Assembly: GCF_008123515.1 (NCBI RefSeq)
Contig: NZ_VSSR01000021.1
Location: 186,001-250,000, forward strand
Source: Bradyrhizobium cytisi
GTDB lineage: Bacteria > Pseudomonadota > Alphaproteobacteria > Rhizobiales > Xanthobacteraceae
Direction of reading: 5' to 3'
Length of the DNA: 64,000 nt
Within the stretch, counting starts at the first letter, position 1; each line of letters opens with the position of its first letter. Under the pieces are notes generated by a model. It was not told the DNA's origin. It did no database searches and saw only the letters and a program-made list of their open reading frames with translations. A program made the position numbers and the translations under genes. Shown here piece after piece: positions 18,213-26,996 of this stretch.

Positions 18213-18749
18213 TCATCCCAGTCGAAGCAACTTGGGGCTGACGAACAGCACCAGTTTGCCGCGGCGGTAGGCCACGTCACCCCAATCCTTGACGTCAAAG
18301 TCGAGGACCGCAAGCCCCGCGGTAGGAAGATTGTCGGCAAGCGCCTTGGCGCCGGCCCGATCGCCGCTGCCCATCAGCATCAGGCCGGCCTCGTGCATGC
18401 CCGGATTGTGCCCAACCAGCAGCAATTGCCTGGGGTTGGCGGGAATCGTTGCAGTGCGAATGGTTTCGAGAATCTGCGCGGGATCAGCGCCGTAGAGCTC
18501 CGGCAGGATCTCGACCTGCGGCGCTGCGACGCGGTCCTTCATCGCCTGCCAGGCGATGTCCCAGGTCTGCCGGGCGCGGACGGCGTGCGACACCAGCACA
18601 GTCTCGGGCACGGCTGGGTGGGCGGCGATCCAGTCGCCCATCTCGGCGGCATCCCGCTGGCCGCGGTCGTCGAGCCGGCGGTCCTGGTCGCGGCCGCTCG
18701 GCGCGTGGGTCTCGGTCTTGGCGTGACGCAGCAGCATCAAACGGCGCAT
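18213..18749 (-). CDS. SixA-like histidine phosphatase
   Basis: A 178-residue histidine-phosphatase-superfamily protein. The catalytic LMLLRHAKTET motif is near the start, and the second histidine lies in LLLVGHNPGMHE. The size and the RHAK motif (not RHGE) place it near SixA, which removes phosphate from phosphohistidine in phosphorelay or PTS proteins. The ATG at 18749 gives the family start; the longer reading adds seven residues. The natural target is unknown. Confidence 0.82.
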   Translation of the reverse strand: MRRLMLLRHAKTETHAPSGRDQDRRLDDRGQRDAAEMGDWIAAHPAVPETVLVSHAVRARQTWDIAWQAMKDRVAAPQVEILPELYGADPAQILETIRTATIPANPRQLLLVGHNPGMHEAGLMLMGSGDRAGAKALADNLPTAGLAVLDFDVKDWGDVAYRRGKLVLFVSPKLLRLG

Positions 18750-18873
18750 GGCATTCTCGAATCGTTCCACGTCCAGGATAATCTAAAAGGATAATCTACA
18801 GGTGTCGGTTGAGGACAAGGTGACAAGCGCCCGATTGGTCCTTTAAGAAGATTGCTCCGTTAACAAAAATGAC

Positions 18874-20337
18874 ATGAGCGAGACTTTCACAAGCGTGTCC
18901 CAGGAAGAAGCCGGCTTTCGTGAACGTGCGCGGCTGTCGTTCGATCTCGACGCCGACATTTGCGTGATCGGGGCGGGGCTTGCCGGCCTCTCCATTGCGC
19001 TGGAGGCGGCCCGGCTCGGGGCCAGCGTGGCGGTGCTCGAGGGCCGCCATGTCGGCTGGAACGCCTCCGGCAACCAGCTCGGCGCCGTGACGCCGGGCTT
19101 CGCGCTGCCGCTCACCGAGCTGATCGAGCGCATCGGCTTTGAGGACGCCAGCGAATTGTGGACGCTCTCGAAGCAGGGCGCCGAGTTCGTCCGCGCCAAT
19201 GCCACCGAAGAGAACATGCCGGGCATCGGCCTCACAGACGGGGTGCTGGAGGTCTCCAACGTCGATGCCGGCGACCGGCTGATCAGCCGGCTCCAGATGC
19301 TGAACGAGGATTTCGACACCGAGGCCGAGGGCTGGCAGGTCGATCGCGTTCGCGCGGCGCTCAAGACCGATCGTTACTTCCACGGCGTCTACTACCCCAA
19401 AGCGTTCCAGGTCGACGGCCGCAAATATGTGCACGGCCTGGCCGCGCTGGCGCGGCGCGCCGGCGCCCGCATCTTCGAGGATACGCCGGTCGTCAGCATC
19501 GATCATTCCGGCATCCGCAAGCGCATCGTCACGCCGTCGGCGCGGCTGCGCGCGACGCACATCGTGCTCGCCGGCAACATCCATCTCGGCGCGCCGTTGC
19601 GGCGGCTGTCGGAGACACTGCTGCCGGTCTGGCGCTACGCCGGAATCACCGCGCCGCTCGGCGAGCGCCTGCACGAGATCATCGGCTTCAAGGGATCGGT
19701 GATGGATTCCGACGGCGTCGATCATTTTCGTATCGTCGACGGCGACCGCCTGATGTGGGAGAGCCCGGAGACCACCTGGGCCGCGCGGCCGCAGCGCTTT
19801 GCAGGTAGCGTGAAGCGGCGGATCCGCACGATCTTTCCGCGGCTCGGCGATGTCGAGATCACCGAGACGTTCGGCGGCGCCACCGGTCAGACCGTGCACG
19901 GCATGCCGCAGATCGGCCAGCTGCGCAGAGGCCTGTGGGTGGCGAGCGGGTTCGGCCGCCAGGGCATGAACACCTCCGCCATGGCCGGGCAGCTGATCGC
20001 GCGCAGCATCCTGTGGGGCGACGAGCGCTGGAAGCTGTTCTCGCCGTTCGAGCTGGTCTGGGCCGGCGGCACCACCGGGCGGGTCGCGGGCCAATTGGTC
20101 GGCATCTGGGGCAGGACGAGCTCGGCGGCTGCAGGGTCGCTCGCCCGCTATCGCGAGCGGGCACGGATCAAGGACAGGGAACGGGAGGCGCGGGTGGCCG
20201 AGGCCAACCGGGCCGCCGGCACCGGCCCGCGCCGTCCGCCGCCGCCCGAGGTTCGGCCGCGGCTGGCGCCAACGCCGCAGCCGGCTGCGACGGAGGAGGC
20301 GGAACCGGTTTCCCACGAGCAGGGCGTCTCGCAATAA
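18874..20337 (+). CDS. FAD-dependent amine/amino-acid oxidoreductase (DAO family)
   Basis: A 487-residue flavoprotein of the DAO fold. The FAD-binding Rossmann motif is DICVIGAGLAGLSIALEAAR at residues 28-47, and the family block GWNASGNQLGAVTPG follows, as in gamma-glutamylputrescine oxidase (PuuB)-like proteins. The FAD-contacting ASGFGRQGMNTSAMAG lies near residue 365. The C-terminal 65 residues are Arg/Pro-rich and look disordered. It probably oxidises an amine or N-substituted amino acid; the substrate is not predictable. It is monocistronic. Confidence 0.75.
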   Translation: MSETFTSVSQEEAGFRERARLSFDLDADICVIGAGLAGLSIALEAARLGASVAVLEGRHVGWNASGNQLGAVTPGFALPLTELIERIGFEDASELWTLSKQGAEFVRANATEENMPGIGLTDGVLEVSNVDAGDRLISRLQMLNEDFDTEAEGWQVDRVRAALKTDRYFHGVYYPKAFQVDGRKYVHGLAALARRAGARIFEDTPVVSIDHSGIRKRIVTPSARLRATHIVLAGNIHLGAPLRRLSETLLPVWRYAGITAPLGERLHEIIGFKGSVMDSDGVDHFRIVDGDRLMWESPETTWAARPQRFAGSVKRRIRTIFPRLGDVEITETFGGATGQTVHGMPQIGQLRRGLWVASGFGRQGMNTSAMAGQLIARSILWGDERWKLFSPFELVWAGGTTGRVAGQLVGIWGRTSSAAAGSLARYRERARIKDREREARVAEANRAAGTGPRRPPPPEVRPRLAPTPQPAATEEAEPVSHEQGVSQ

Positions 20338-20423
20338 GTTGAGAAAATTCCCGCCTGGACGTGTAACGTCCGCCGTTAGAACCCGTATCTCAGGGCGTGA
20401 ACTTCCTGCGCACGGAGAAAGAC

Positions 20424-20924
20424 ATGTTTGACCGCCGCATCCTGTTGACGACCGTCGCCGGCCTGTTCGGCCTTTCGGCCTTCCGCTGGCTGAGAGCAAC
20501 GCCGGCTCAAGCCGCCGAGAAGTTCGAGATCGAGAAGACCGACGCCGAGTGGCGGGCCCAGCTCACGCCGCAGCAATATGAGATCCTGCGCAAAGAGGGA
20601 ACCGAACGGCCGGGCACCAGCCCGCTGCTCAAGGAGCATCGCAAAGGCGTCTTCGCCTGCGCCGGTTGCGATCTGCCGGTGTTCGCCTCGGAGACCAAGT
20701 TCGAGAGCGGCACGGGTTGGCCGAGCTTCTACCAGCCGATCGAGGGCAATGTCGGCAAGACCGAGGACCGCACCTTCGGCATGGTGCGCACCGAGGTGCA
20801 TTGCCGGCGCTGCGGCGGCCATCTCGGCCACGTCTTCGATGACGGTCCGAAGCCGACCGGATTGCGCTATTGCATCGACGGTTTCGGGCTGGTCTTTCAC
20901 CCGGCGTCGCCGTCGGCTACGTGA
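20424..20924 (+). CDS. msrB: Peptide methionine-R-sulfoxide reductase, Tat-exported
   Basis: A 166-residue MsrB. The start at 20424 gives a twin-arginine-like signal ([12 protein letters not shown], cleavage after AQA). The mature part has the zinc motifs CAGC and CRRC, the core [10 protein letters not shown] and GGHLGHVF, and the catalytic cysteine in RYCIDGFGL. It reduces methionine-R-sulfoxide in proteins; export implies repair of periplasmic proteins. A GTG at 20397 would add nine residues before the signal and is less likely. A strong terminator follows. Confidence 0.9.
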   Translation: MFDRRILLTTVAGLFGLSAFRWLRATPAQAAEKFEIEKTDAEWRAQLTPQQYEILRKEGTERPGTSPLLKEHRKGVFACAGCDLPVFASETKFESGTGWPSFYQPIEGNVGKTEDRTFGMVRTEVHCRRCGGHLGHVFDDGPKPTGLRYCIDGFGLVFHPASPSAT

Positions 20925-20973
20925 GCTTTGGGTGACGTTTAATCCCGGCAATTGTTGCCGGCCCGGCAATTGT

Positions 20974-20995
20974 GCCCCGGTCATGTGACCGGGGC
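20974..20995 (+). terminator. Intrinsic terminator after msrB
   Basis: A perfect 10-bp stem, GCCCCGGTCA/TGACCGGGGC, with a 2-base loop, followed by CTTTCT. It insulates the flagellar operon that begins downstream. Confidence 0.75.
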
Positions 20996-21035
20996 CTTTC
21001 TATTCAAGTCATTGATTTCCTGAGAATACCCGCAT

Positions 21036-21051
21036 TGGCATAGGCCTTGCG
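21036..21051 (+). promoter_or_regulatory. Sigma54 (RpoN) promoter of the flgE operon
   Basis: TGGCATAGGCCTTGCG matches the sigma54 consensus TGGCAC-N5-TTGCW, with the GG and GC elements at correct spacing. It ends 63 bases before the flgE start. In alphaproteobacteria the later flagellar genes are commonly sigma54/FlbD dependent. Confidence 0.75.
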
Positions 21052-21114
21052 ACGTCTCCTCCGAATGCGGCCATTGGTCTGCCGGCCGCCGAGATCGGAT
21101 CTGGAGACAAAGTT

Positions 21115-22941
21115 ATGGGTATCTTCGATGCAATGAACACCTCGGTGGGTGGCCTGCAGGCGCAGTCCTACGCGCTTCAGAACATTTCCGGCAACATCGC
21201 GAACTCATCCACCACCGCTTACAAGGGCATCGGGACCAGCTTCGAGGATCTCATTCCCGATTCCTCGGTGCCCAACAAGCAGGTCGCCGGCGGCGTCACC
21301 GCGCATGCGCAGGCAACGATCACCACGCAGGGCACGATCTCGGGCTCCAGTGTCGCCACCAACATGGCGATCACGGGCGATGGCTTCTTCTCGGTGCAGA
21401 AGGCGACCGGCGTCGTCGACAACGTGCCGGTGTTCGACGGCGTCTCCTATTACACCCGTCGCGGCGACTTCCAGGTCAACGCCAACGGCAATTTGATCAA
21501 CGGCGCCGGCTACTATCTGATGGGTGTCACGGTCGACCCGAAGACGGGCAATCCGACCGGCAGCGTGCCGACGGTGCTGCAATTCCAGAACAACTTCGTC
21601 CCGGCGCAGGCGACCACCTCGATCCAGTATGCGGCGAACCTGCCGACAACGCCGAACACGGTGGCGAGCTCGACAGCGGCGAGCCACACGCTGCTGGCCA
21701 ATGGTGGTCTCGATCCGACTGACTTCCTCGCGTCGAACCCCCTGCCGGTCGGCAGTCCGCCTCCGCGCACGGACGCCACCATCACGAGTGCGGGTGCCAA
21801 CAACAGTGTGCCCGGTCCGATCACCGGTGCGACGAAATTGTCGGGCACCGCGCCGAGCGACTCGCTGACAACGAGCTTCGCGGCCGGTGACACCATCATC
21901 GTCGGTAGTTCCCCCGCGACGACAATCACGATTACTGCGGCGGGCACCGGCCTGCAGGACGCGACGCACGTTCGCGCCGACGACACCGTCGGCGACCTGC
22001 TCACGGCGATCGGCACCGCCACGGGCGTAGCGCCATCCATCAACGCCTCGAACGGCAAGATCACATTCCACACCGGCACGGCGCAGGACCTCAACATCAC
22101 GAGCACGGCGCCCGCGTTCTCCGCGCTTGGATTGACGAGCCCGGTGACCCAGGCACGTGGCACCGGCATGACCGCAACCGGTGTGGTGATGGGCAGCGAC
22201 GTCGCCACCTTTACCAAGGAGTCGATCAGCGGCGGCGCGGTGACGGCCTACAATGCGGCCGGTACGCCCGTGAACCTGCAGTTGCGCTGGGCCAAGACCG
22301 ACAGTTCCGCACTGGGCGGCACACACAGCGATACATGGAACCTGTTCTACCAGACCGACCCCAGTGCGACCGGCAGCACGCAGCCGGCCTGGGTGAACAC
22401 CGGCCAGACCTTCGCTTTCGCCAGTGACGGCTCGCTCACCTCGCCGAGCGGCTCGGGCATCACCATCAACAACGTCAGCGTCAGCGGCCAGTCGCTCGGC
22501 TCGGTCGCCTTCAACCTCTCCTCCGGCGGGCTGACGCAATTTGCGAGCACCAGCGGCGCGGTGACCATCAACACAATTACGCAGAACGGCTACGCCGCCG
22601 GCCAGCTCCGCTCGGTCGCCGTCAACAACAACGGCCTCGTTGTCGGCACCTTTTCCAACGGCCAGAACCTCGATCTCGCCTCGGTAACGCTCTCGCACTT
22701 CAACGGCACCAACTACCTGAAGGCATTGGACGGCGGCGCTTATGCCGTGACCGATCAGTCGGGCCCGGCGATCGCGGGCGCCTCGGGCACCATCAGCGGC
22801 TCGTCGCTGGAGGGATCCAACACCGATATCGCCGACGAGTTCACCAAGCTGATCGTGACGCAGCAGGCCTATTCGGCCAACACCAAGGTGATCACGACGG
22901 CGAATTCGATGGTGCAGGACCTCTTGAACGTGTTGCGCTGA
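21115..22941 (+). CDS. flgE: Flagellar hook protein FlgE
   Basis: A 608-residue hook subunit. The N-terminus (MGIFDAMNTSVGGLQAQSYA, then NISGNIANSSTTAYKG) and the C-terminus (DEFTKLIVTQQAYSANTKVI) are the conserved D0 helices that polymerise the hook. It is longer than the 400-residue enteric protein because of inserted D1/D2 domains. Residues about 233-342 resemble a region of FlgL in the same operon and may be a DUF1522-like module. It is first in the flgE-flgK-flgL operon, behind a sigma54 promoter. Confidence 0.95.
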   Translation: MGIFDAMNTSVGGLQAQSYALQNISGNIANSSTTAYKGIGTSFEDLIPDSSVPNKQVAGGVTAHAQATITTQGTISGSSVATNMAITGDGFFSVQKATGVVDNVPVFDGVSYYTRRGDFQVNANGNLINGAGYYLMGVTVDPKTGNPTGSVPTVLQFQNNFVPAQATTSIQYAANLPTTPNTVASSTAASHTLLANGGLDPTDFLASNPLPVGSPPPRTDATITSAGANNSVPGPITGATKLSGTAPSDSLTTSFAAGDTIIVGSSPATTITITAAGTGLQDATHVRADDTVGDLLTAIGTATGVAPSINASNGKITFHTGTAQDLNITSTAPAFSALGLTSPVTQARGTGMTATGVVMGSDVATFTKESISGGAVTAYNAAGTPVNLQLRWAKTDSSALGGTHSDTWNLFYQTDPSATGSTQPAWVNTGQTFAFASDGSLTSPSGSGITINNVSVSGQSLGSVAFNLSSGGLTQFASTSGAVTINTITQNGYAAGQLRSVAVNNNGLVVGTFSNGQNLDLASVTLSHFNGTNYLKALDGGAYAVTDQSGPAIAGASGTISGSSLEGSNTDIADEFTKLIVTQQAYSANTKVITTANSMVQDLLNVLR

Positions 22942-22984
22942 TCGGTCCGCCGGCGCGTAACGTAACCAAAGACGGCAGGTCAAC

Positions 22985-24868
22985 ATGGGTTTGAGTTCAG
23001 CCCTCGCCAGTGCGATGAGCGGTCTGCGTGCCAACCAGGCCGCGCTCTCGATCGTCTCGTCGAACGTCGCGAATTCGCAGACGCCGGGTTACGTCGCCCA
23101 GACGCCGAACCAGGTCGAGGTTACCACCGCGGACTTCGGATCGTCGGTGATGACGACCGGCGTCAGCCGGGAGCTCGACACCTTCGTGCAGAACCAACTT
23201 CGCACCGAGACCGGCGGTAGCGGCTACGCCGACCAGATGGCCAACATCCTGAAGCAGCTTCAGAACGTCTATGGCAACCCCGGTGGCAGCGGCACGCTCG
23301 AAACGGCGCTGAACAACTTCACCAGCTCGCTCCAGGCGCTATCGACGAGCGCGGGCTCGTCGTCGGCGCAGACGGTCGCGGTCGGGGCGGCGCAGGCGCT
23401 GGCGACGCAGCTCAACGTCACCACCAAGGGCATCCAGTCGCTGCGCTCCAACGCTGAGCAGGATCTCGGCACCTCGGCACAGCAGGCCAACGCGGCGATG
23501 AACCAGATCGCCGACATCAACACCAAGCTACAGGGCCTGTCTTCGAGCGATCCGTCCGCCGCAACGCTGATGGATCAGCGCGACCAGGCCATCAACTCGC
23601 TGTCCAAATATGTCGACGTTCGCGTCACCACCGACGGATCGAACCAGGCCAACATCTACACCACCACGGGCATCCAACTCGTCGGCGCGGGGCTCGCCTC
23701 GCAATTCACCTTCGCCTCCGCCGGCGCACTCTCGGCGACCTCGCTCTACAACACCAATCCGGCCAAGTCCGGTGTCGGCGCGTTCAACATCAAGCTTCCG
23801 AACGGGTCGCAGATCGACGTCGTCGCCAACAACGTGGTCTCCTCCGGCCAGATCGCGGCGGATCTGAAGCTGCGCGACCAGACGCTGGTGCAGGCGCAGA
23901 CCCAGATCGACCAGCTCGCCGCGACGATGTCGAGCGCGCTGTCGGACAAGACCACGGCGGGCACGACGGTCTCGGGCCCACCGGCGGGCTTCGACGTCGA
24001 TCTCGCCGGCGCCGCACCGGGCAACACGGTCAACCTGACCTACACCGATACGACGACCAACACGCAGCGCCAGATTACGCTGGTCAACGTGACCGACCCG
24101 GCGGCGTTGCCGCTCCAGAACGCGACGAATGCGAACCCGATGCAGGTCGGCGTGAATTTCTCCGGCGGCATGGGCGCGATCGCCTCGGCGCTCAACACCG
24201 CGCTATCCGGCACGCACCTGTCATTCTCCGCGGCGCCGCTGCCCGCCACGGCCACGACGCTGCGGATGACCGATGACGGCACCGGCCTCGCCAAGATCAA
24301 CTCGTCCTCGATCACCAAGACGATCTCCTCGCTGACCTCGGGCAGTCCGCAGCTGCCGCTGTTCACCGACGGCGGTCAGGCGCTCTACACCGGCGCGATC
24401 ACGGCAGCGGGCTCGCAGATGACCGGCCTTGCCGGGCGCATCGCGGTGAACACGCAGCTCGCCACCGATCCGACCCGGCTGTCGGTCTATAGCACCTCGC
24501 CGGTGACACCGGCCGGCGACACCACGCGCTCGGACTATCTCTATTCGCAGCTCACCAATGCTGTGTTCTCCTATTCGCCGCAGACCGGTCTAGGTTCGGC
24601 GAGCCAGCCGTTCAGCGGCAGCGTCTCGAACTACCTTCAGCAATTCCTGAGCGTCCAGAGCAACGCATCGACCCAGGCGACGCAGCTCCAGCAGGGCCAG
24701 AGCGTCGTGGTCTCGACGCTCCAGGCGAAATTCAACTCGACCTCCAGCGTCAATCTCGACGCCGAGATGTCGAACCTGATCCAGCTCCAGAATGCCTACG
24801 CGGCCAATGCCCATCTCATGTCGGTGGTGCAAAGCATGATGAACACGCTGCTCCAGGCTCAAGGGTAA
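22985..24868 (+). CDS. flgK: Flagellar hook-associated protein 1 FlgK
   Basis: A 627-residue HAP1. N-terminal D0 block GLSSALASAMSGLRANQAAL with SSNVANSQTPGYV; C-terminal block LDAEMSNLIQLQNAYAANAH. It forms the first junction ring between hook and filament and is exported by the flagellar type III system. It starts 43 bases after flgE with an upstream GGCAGG, and is followed 31 bases later by flgL. Length is close to the family norm (550-650). Confidence 0.95.
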   Translation: MGLSSALASAMSGLRANQAALSIVSSNVANSQTPGYVAQTPNQVEVTTADFGSSVMTTGVSRELDTFVQNQLRTETGGSGYADQMANILKQLQNVYGNPGGSGTLETALNNFTSSLQALSTSAGSSSAQTVAVGAAQALATQLNVTTKGIQSLRSNAEQDLGTSAQQANAAMNQIADINTKLQGLSSSDPSAATLMDQRDQAINSLSKYVDVRVTTDGSNQANIYTTTGIQLVGAGLASQFTFASAGALSATSLYNTNPAKSGVGAFNIKLPNGSQIDVVANNVVSSGQIAADLKLRDQTLVQAQTQIDQLAATMSSALSDKTTAGTTVSGPPAGFDVDLAGAAPGNTVNLTYTDTTTNTQRQITLVNVTDPAALPLQNATNANPMQVGVNFSGGMGAIASALNTALSGTHLSFSAAPLPATATTLRMTDDGTGLAKINSSSITKTISSLTSGSPQLPLFTDGGQALYTGAITAAGSQMTGLAGRIAVNTQLATDPTRLSVYSTSPVTPAGDTTRSDYLYSQLTNAVFSYSPQTGLGSASQPFSGSVSNYLQQFLSVQSNASTQATQLQQGQSVVVSTLQAKFNSTSSVNLDAEMSNLIQLQNAYAANAHLMSVVQSMMNTLLQAQG

Positions 24869-24899
24869 CCGCGCGTATCAAGTGTAGGGGCGACGAAAC

Positions 24900-26783
24900 A
24901 TGTCGATCAGCAGCATCAACTACTCCTCGTCGGTCCTCGGCGCGCAGATCCGCAACATCAATCAGCAGCTCACGGATCTGTCGACGCAGCTCTCGACCGG
25001 CAAGCTGTCGCAGAACTATTCGGGGATGGGCACCAACGAGGGCTTCGCGATCGCCTCGCGCGCGCAGTTGTCCAACATCGACGCCTATACCGACACGATC
25101 ACCAACGTCAACGTCAACATCAACCTCACCAACACGGCGTTGCAGGCGCTGACGACGATCCGCAGCACGGCGCAGACGGGCGCCGCGAATACGTCGCAGG
25201 ATCTCAACGTCAACGGCCAAACGGTTGCGCAGAACACCGCGGCCGCCCAGTTCGGCTCGATGATCGGCGTCCTCAACACGCAGTCCGGCAACCGCTATCT
25301 GTTCTCCGGAACCGCGGTCAACACGCCGTCGGTCACCGACGCCGGCGACATCATCAACGGCACCACGACGCAGGCGGGCTTCAAGACCGTGATGGCGGAG
25401 CGCCAGGCCGCAGATCTCGGTGCCAACGGAATGGGCCGGCTGGTGCAGACGCAGCCGACGCCGAGCTCGGTGAAGGTGTCGGAGGACGTCGCGGGATCGC
25501 CGTTCGGCTTGAAGATCGCCGCGGTCTCGTCGACGCTGACGGGCGCGACGGTCACCGGCCCAAGCGGCTCGCCGGTGTCGTTCTCCGTTGATCTCAACGG
25601 CGTTAACCCGAACAACGGCGACAAGCTCAGCGTTCAGTTCACGCTGCCGGACGGCTCGACCGAGCAGATCGACCTGACTGCGTCCAGCGCGACGCCGACG
25701 CCGGCGGGAAGCTTCGCGATCGATCCGACCATCCCCAACAACACCGCCGCGAACCTCAATACGGCGCTGAACACCGCGATCACGAAGCTCGCCAACACCT
25801 CGCTGGTGGCGGCATCCGCCGTGACCGCCGGCGACAACTTCTTCAATACCGCGAGCTCTGCGATCGGCACTGCCAAGAACAACCAGGCGGCCCCGCCCGC
25901 ACCGATCAGCGGGGCGACCGCGCTGTCCGGCACGGCTCCCTCGAACTCGATCTCGCCCGGTTTTGCTGTCGGCGACACCATCACGGTCAACGGCACCACG
26001 CTGAGCTTCGTCGCGTCAGGCGCGGCCGGCAACCAGCTCAACGTCACCGACAGCATCCAGACCCTGATGAGCAAGATCGACCAGATCACGGGGACCTCGA
26101 AGCCGTCGACCGTCCATGGCGGTTCGATCACGATCAACACCGATGATGCGGCGAGCCTGAGCATATCGGGCTCGACCCCGGGCGCTGTGGCCGCGCTGGG
26201 TGCGCTCGGCTTCAGCACGTTGCCGATCACCGCCACGCAACCGCCGCTGCGCGTCGGCTCTTCGCCGGCGAGCTCGGCGACGACGCTGGTGAACGGCTCG
26301 GCCACGACAGTGAAATGGTACACCGGCAATGACGGGCCCGGCTCGCCGCGCTCGACCGCGGTGGCACGGGTCGACGATTCCATCACGATTCAATATGGCG
26401 CACAGGCCGATGAGGACGCGATCCGGCGGCAGTTGCAGGCAGTCGCTGTGTTCGGCACGTTCTCGACCTCGCCGGCCGGAAACTATTCCAGCGGACAGGT
26501 CTCGGCGCTGAGCCAGAGGGTGGCTCAGGCGCTTGCGCCGCAGCCTGGACAGCAGCGAATCGAGGACATCCAGACCGATATCGCGATGGCCCAGAACACC
26601 ATGAAGGACGCCACCGCGCGGCAGACCCAGGCCAAGGCGCAGCTCCAGACCATGATCGACCAGGCCGAGTCGGCCCCGCCGGACCAGGTGGCGAGCGAAA
26701 TCCTGTCACTTCAGAACGCGCTCCAGGCGTCCTACCAGACCACTTCAAAGCTCGCGCAGCTGTCGCTCGTCAAGTTCCTGTAG
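24900..26783 (+). CDS. flgL: Flagellar hook-associated protein 3 FlgL, extended
   Basis: A 627-residue HAP3-like protein, about twice the enteric length. The N-terminus (MSISSINYSSSVLGAQIRNI) is flagellin-like, and the C-terminus (LSLQNALQASYQTTSKLAQL) is the HAP3 D0 helix. The extra length lies in the middle; residues about 333-442 (PISGATALSGTAPSNS, AVGDTITVNGTT) resemble the inserted region of FlgE. It forms the second hook-filament junction ring. A perfect CtrA box starts 9 bases after its stop, marking the end of this operon. Confidence 0.92.
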   Translation: MSISSINYSSSVLGAQIRNINQQLTDLSTQLSTGKLSQNYSGMGTNEGFAIASRAQLSNIDAYTDTITNVNVNINLTNTALQALTTIRSTAQTGAANTSQDLNVNGQTVAQNTAAAQFGSMIGVLNTQSGNRYLFSGTAVNTPSVTDAGDIINGTTTQAGFKTVMAERQAADLGANGMGRLVQTQPTPSSVKVSEDVAGSPFGLKIAAVSSTLTGATVTGPSGSPVSFSVDLNGVNPNNGDKLSVQFTLPDGSTEQIDLTASSATPTPAGSFAIDPTIPNNTAANLNTALNTAITKLANTSLVAASAVTAGDNFFNTASSAIGTAKNNQAAPPAPISGATALSGTAPSNSISPGFAVGDTITVNGTTLSFVASGAAGNQLNVTDSIQTLMSKIDQITGTSKPSTVHGGSITINTDDAASLSISGSTPGAVAALGALGFSTLPITATQPPLRVGSSPASSATTLVNGSATTVKWYTGNDGPGSPRSTAVARVDDSITIQYGAQADEDAIRRQLQAVAVFGTFSTSPAGNYSSGQVSALSQRVAQALAPQPGQQRIEDIQTDIAMAQNTMKDATARQTQAKAQLQTMIDQAESAPPDQVASEILSLQNALQASYQTTSKLAQLSLVKFL

Positions 26784-26792
26784 GAGCACGCG

Positions 26793-26808
26793 TTAAGGTT
26801 CCATTAAC
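26793..26808 (+). promoter_or_regulatory. CtrA box upstream of the PLP/ATP-grasp operon
   Basis: TTAAGGTTCCATTAAC is a perfect match to the alphaproteobacterial CtrA site TTAA-N7-TTAAC. It lies 50 bases upstream of the 42-codon ORF and 189 bases upstream of the PLP-enzyme start. This predicts that the operon is controlled with the cell cycle and flagellar genes. Confidence 0.65.
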
Positions 26809-26857
26809 CATGCCTGTTTACCTCTTGGTGAGGGTTTGAGCGGGGGCGGAGCCATTG

Positions 26858-26986
26858 ATGTGGGATCGGATGCAACTCGTGGCGGTCACGCCGTGCTTCG
26901 GCGGGCACGTCCTGCCGCGGGTGTTCCATGGCGACATCGCCTCGCAATTCGCGCCGGCCCCTGCGGCTGCGGCCGACGCGGCGTGA
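26858..26986 (+). CDS. 42-residue ORF upstream of the PLP enzyme gene
   Basis: ATG preceded by GGCGGAG and closed by TGA ten bases before the next start. The codons have GC-rich third positions, as expected for real coding sequence, while the overlapping frame at 26928 does not. The peptide has a TPCFGGHVLP block and ends in an Ala/Pro-rich tail (APAPAAAADAA). TPC(Y/F)GG occurs near the N-terminus of some bacterial glycosyltransferase-like proteins, so it could be a truncated remnant, but it could also be an intact small peptide or leader of the operon. Confidence 0.4.
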   Translation: MWDRMQLVAVTPCFGGHVLPRVFHGDIASQFAPAPAAAADAA

Positions 26987-26996
26987 GCCTGGCGGG

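Noticed and set aside
21205..23034. 609-residue frame antisense to flgE
   Set aside because: It is an out-of-phase mirror of the GC-rich third positions of flgE; no ribosome site and no recognisable domain.
26928..26996. Longer start for the PLP enzyme (23 extra residues)
   Set aside because: The extension is Arg/Pro-rich, has no ribosome site and overlaps a better-coding small ORF in another frame.
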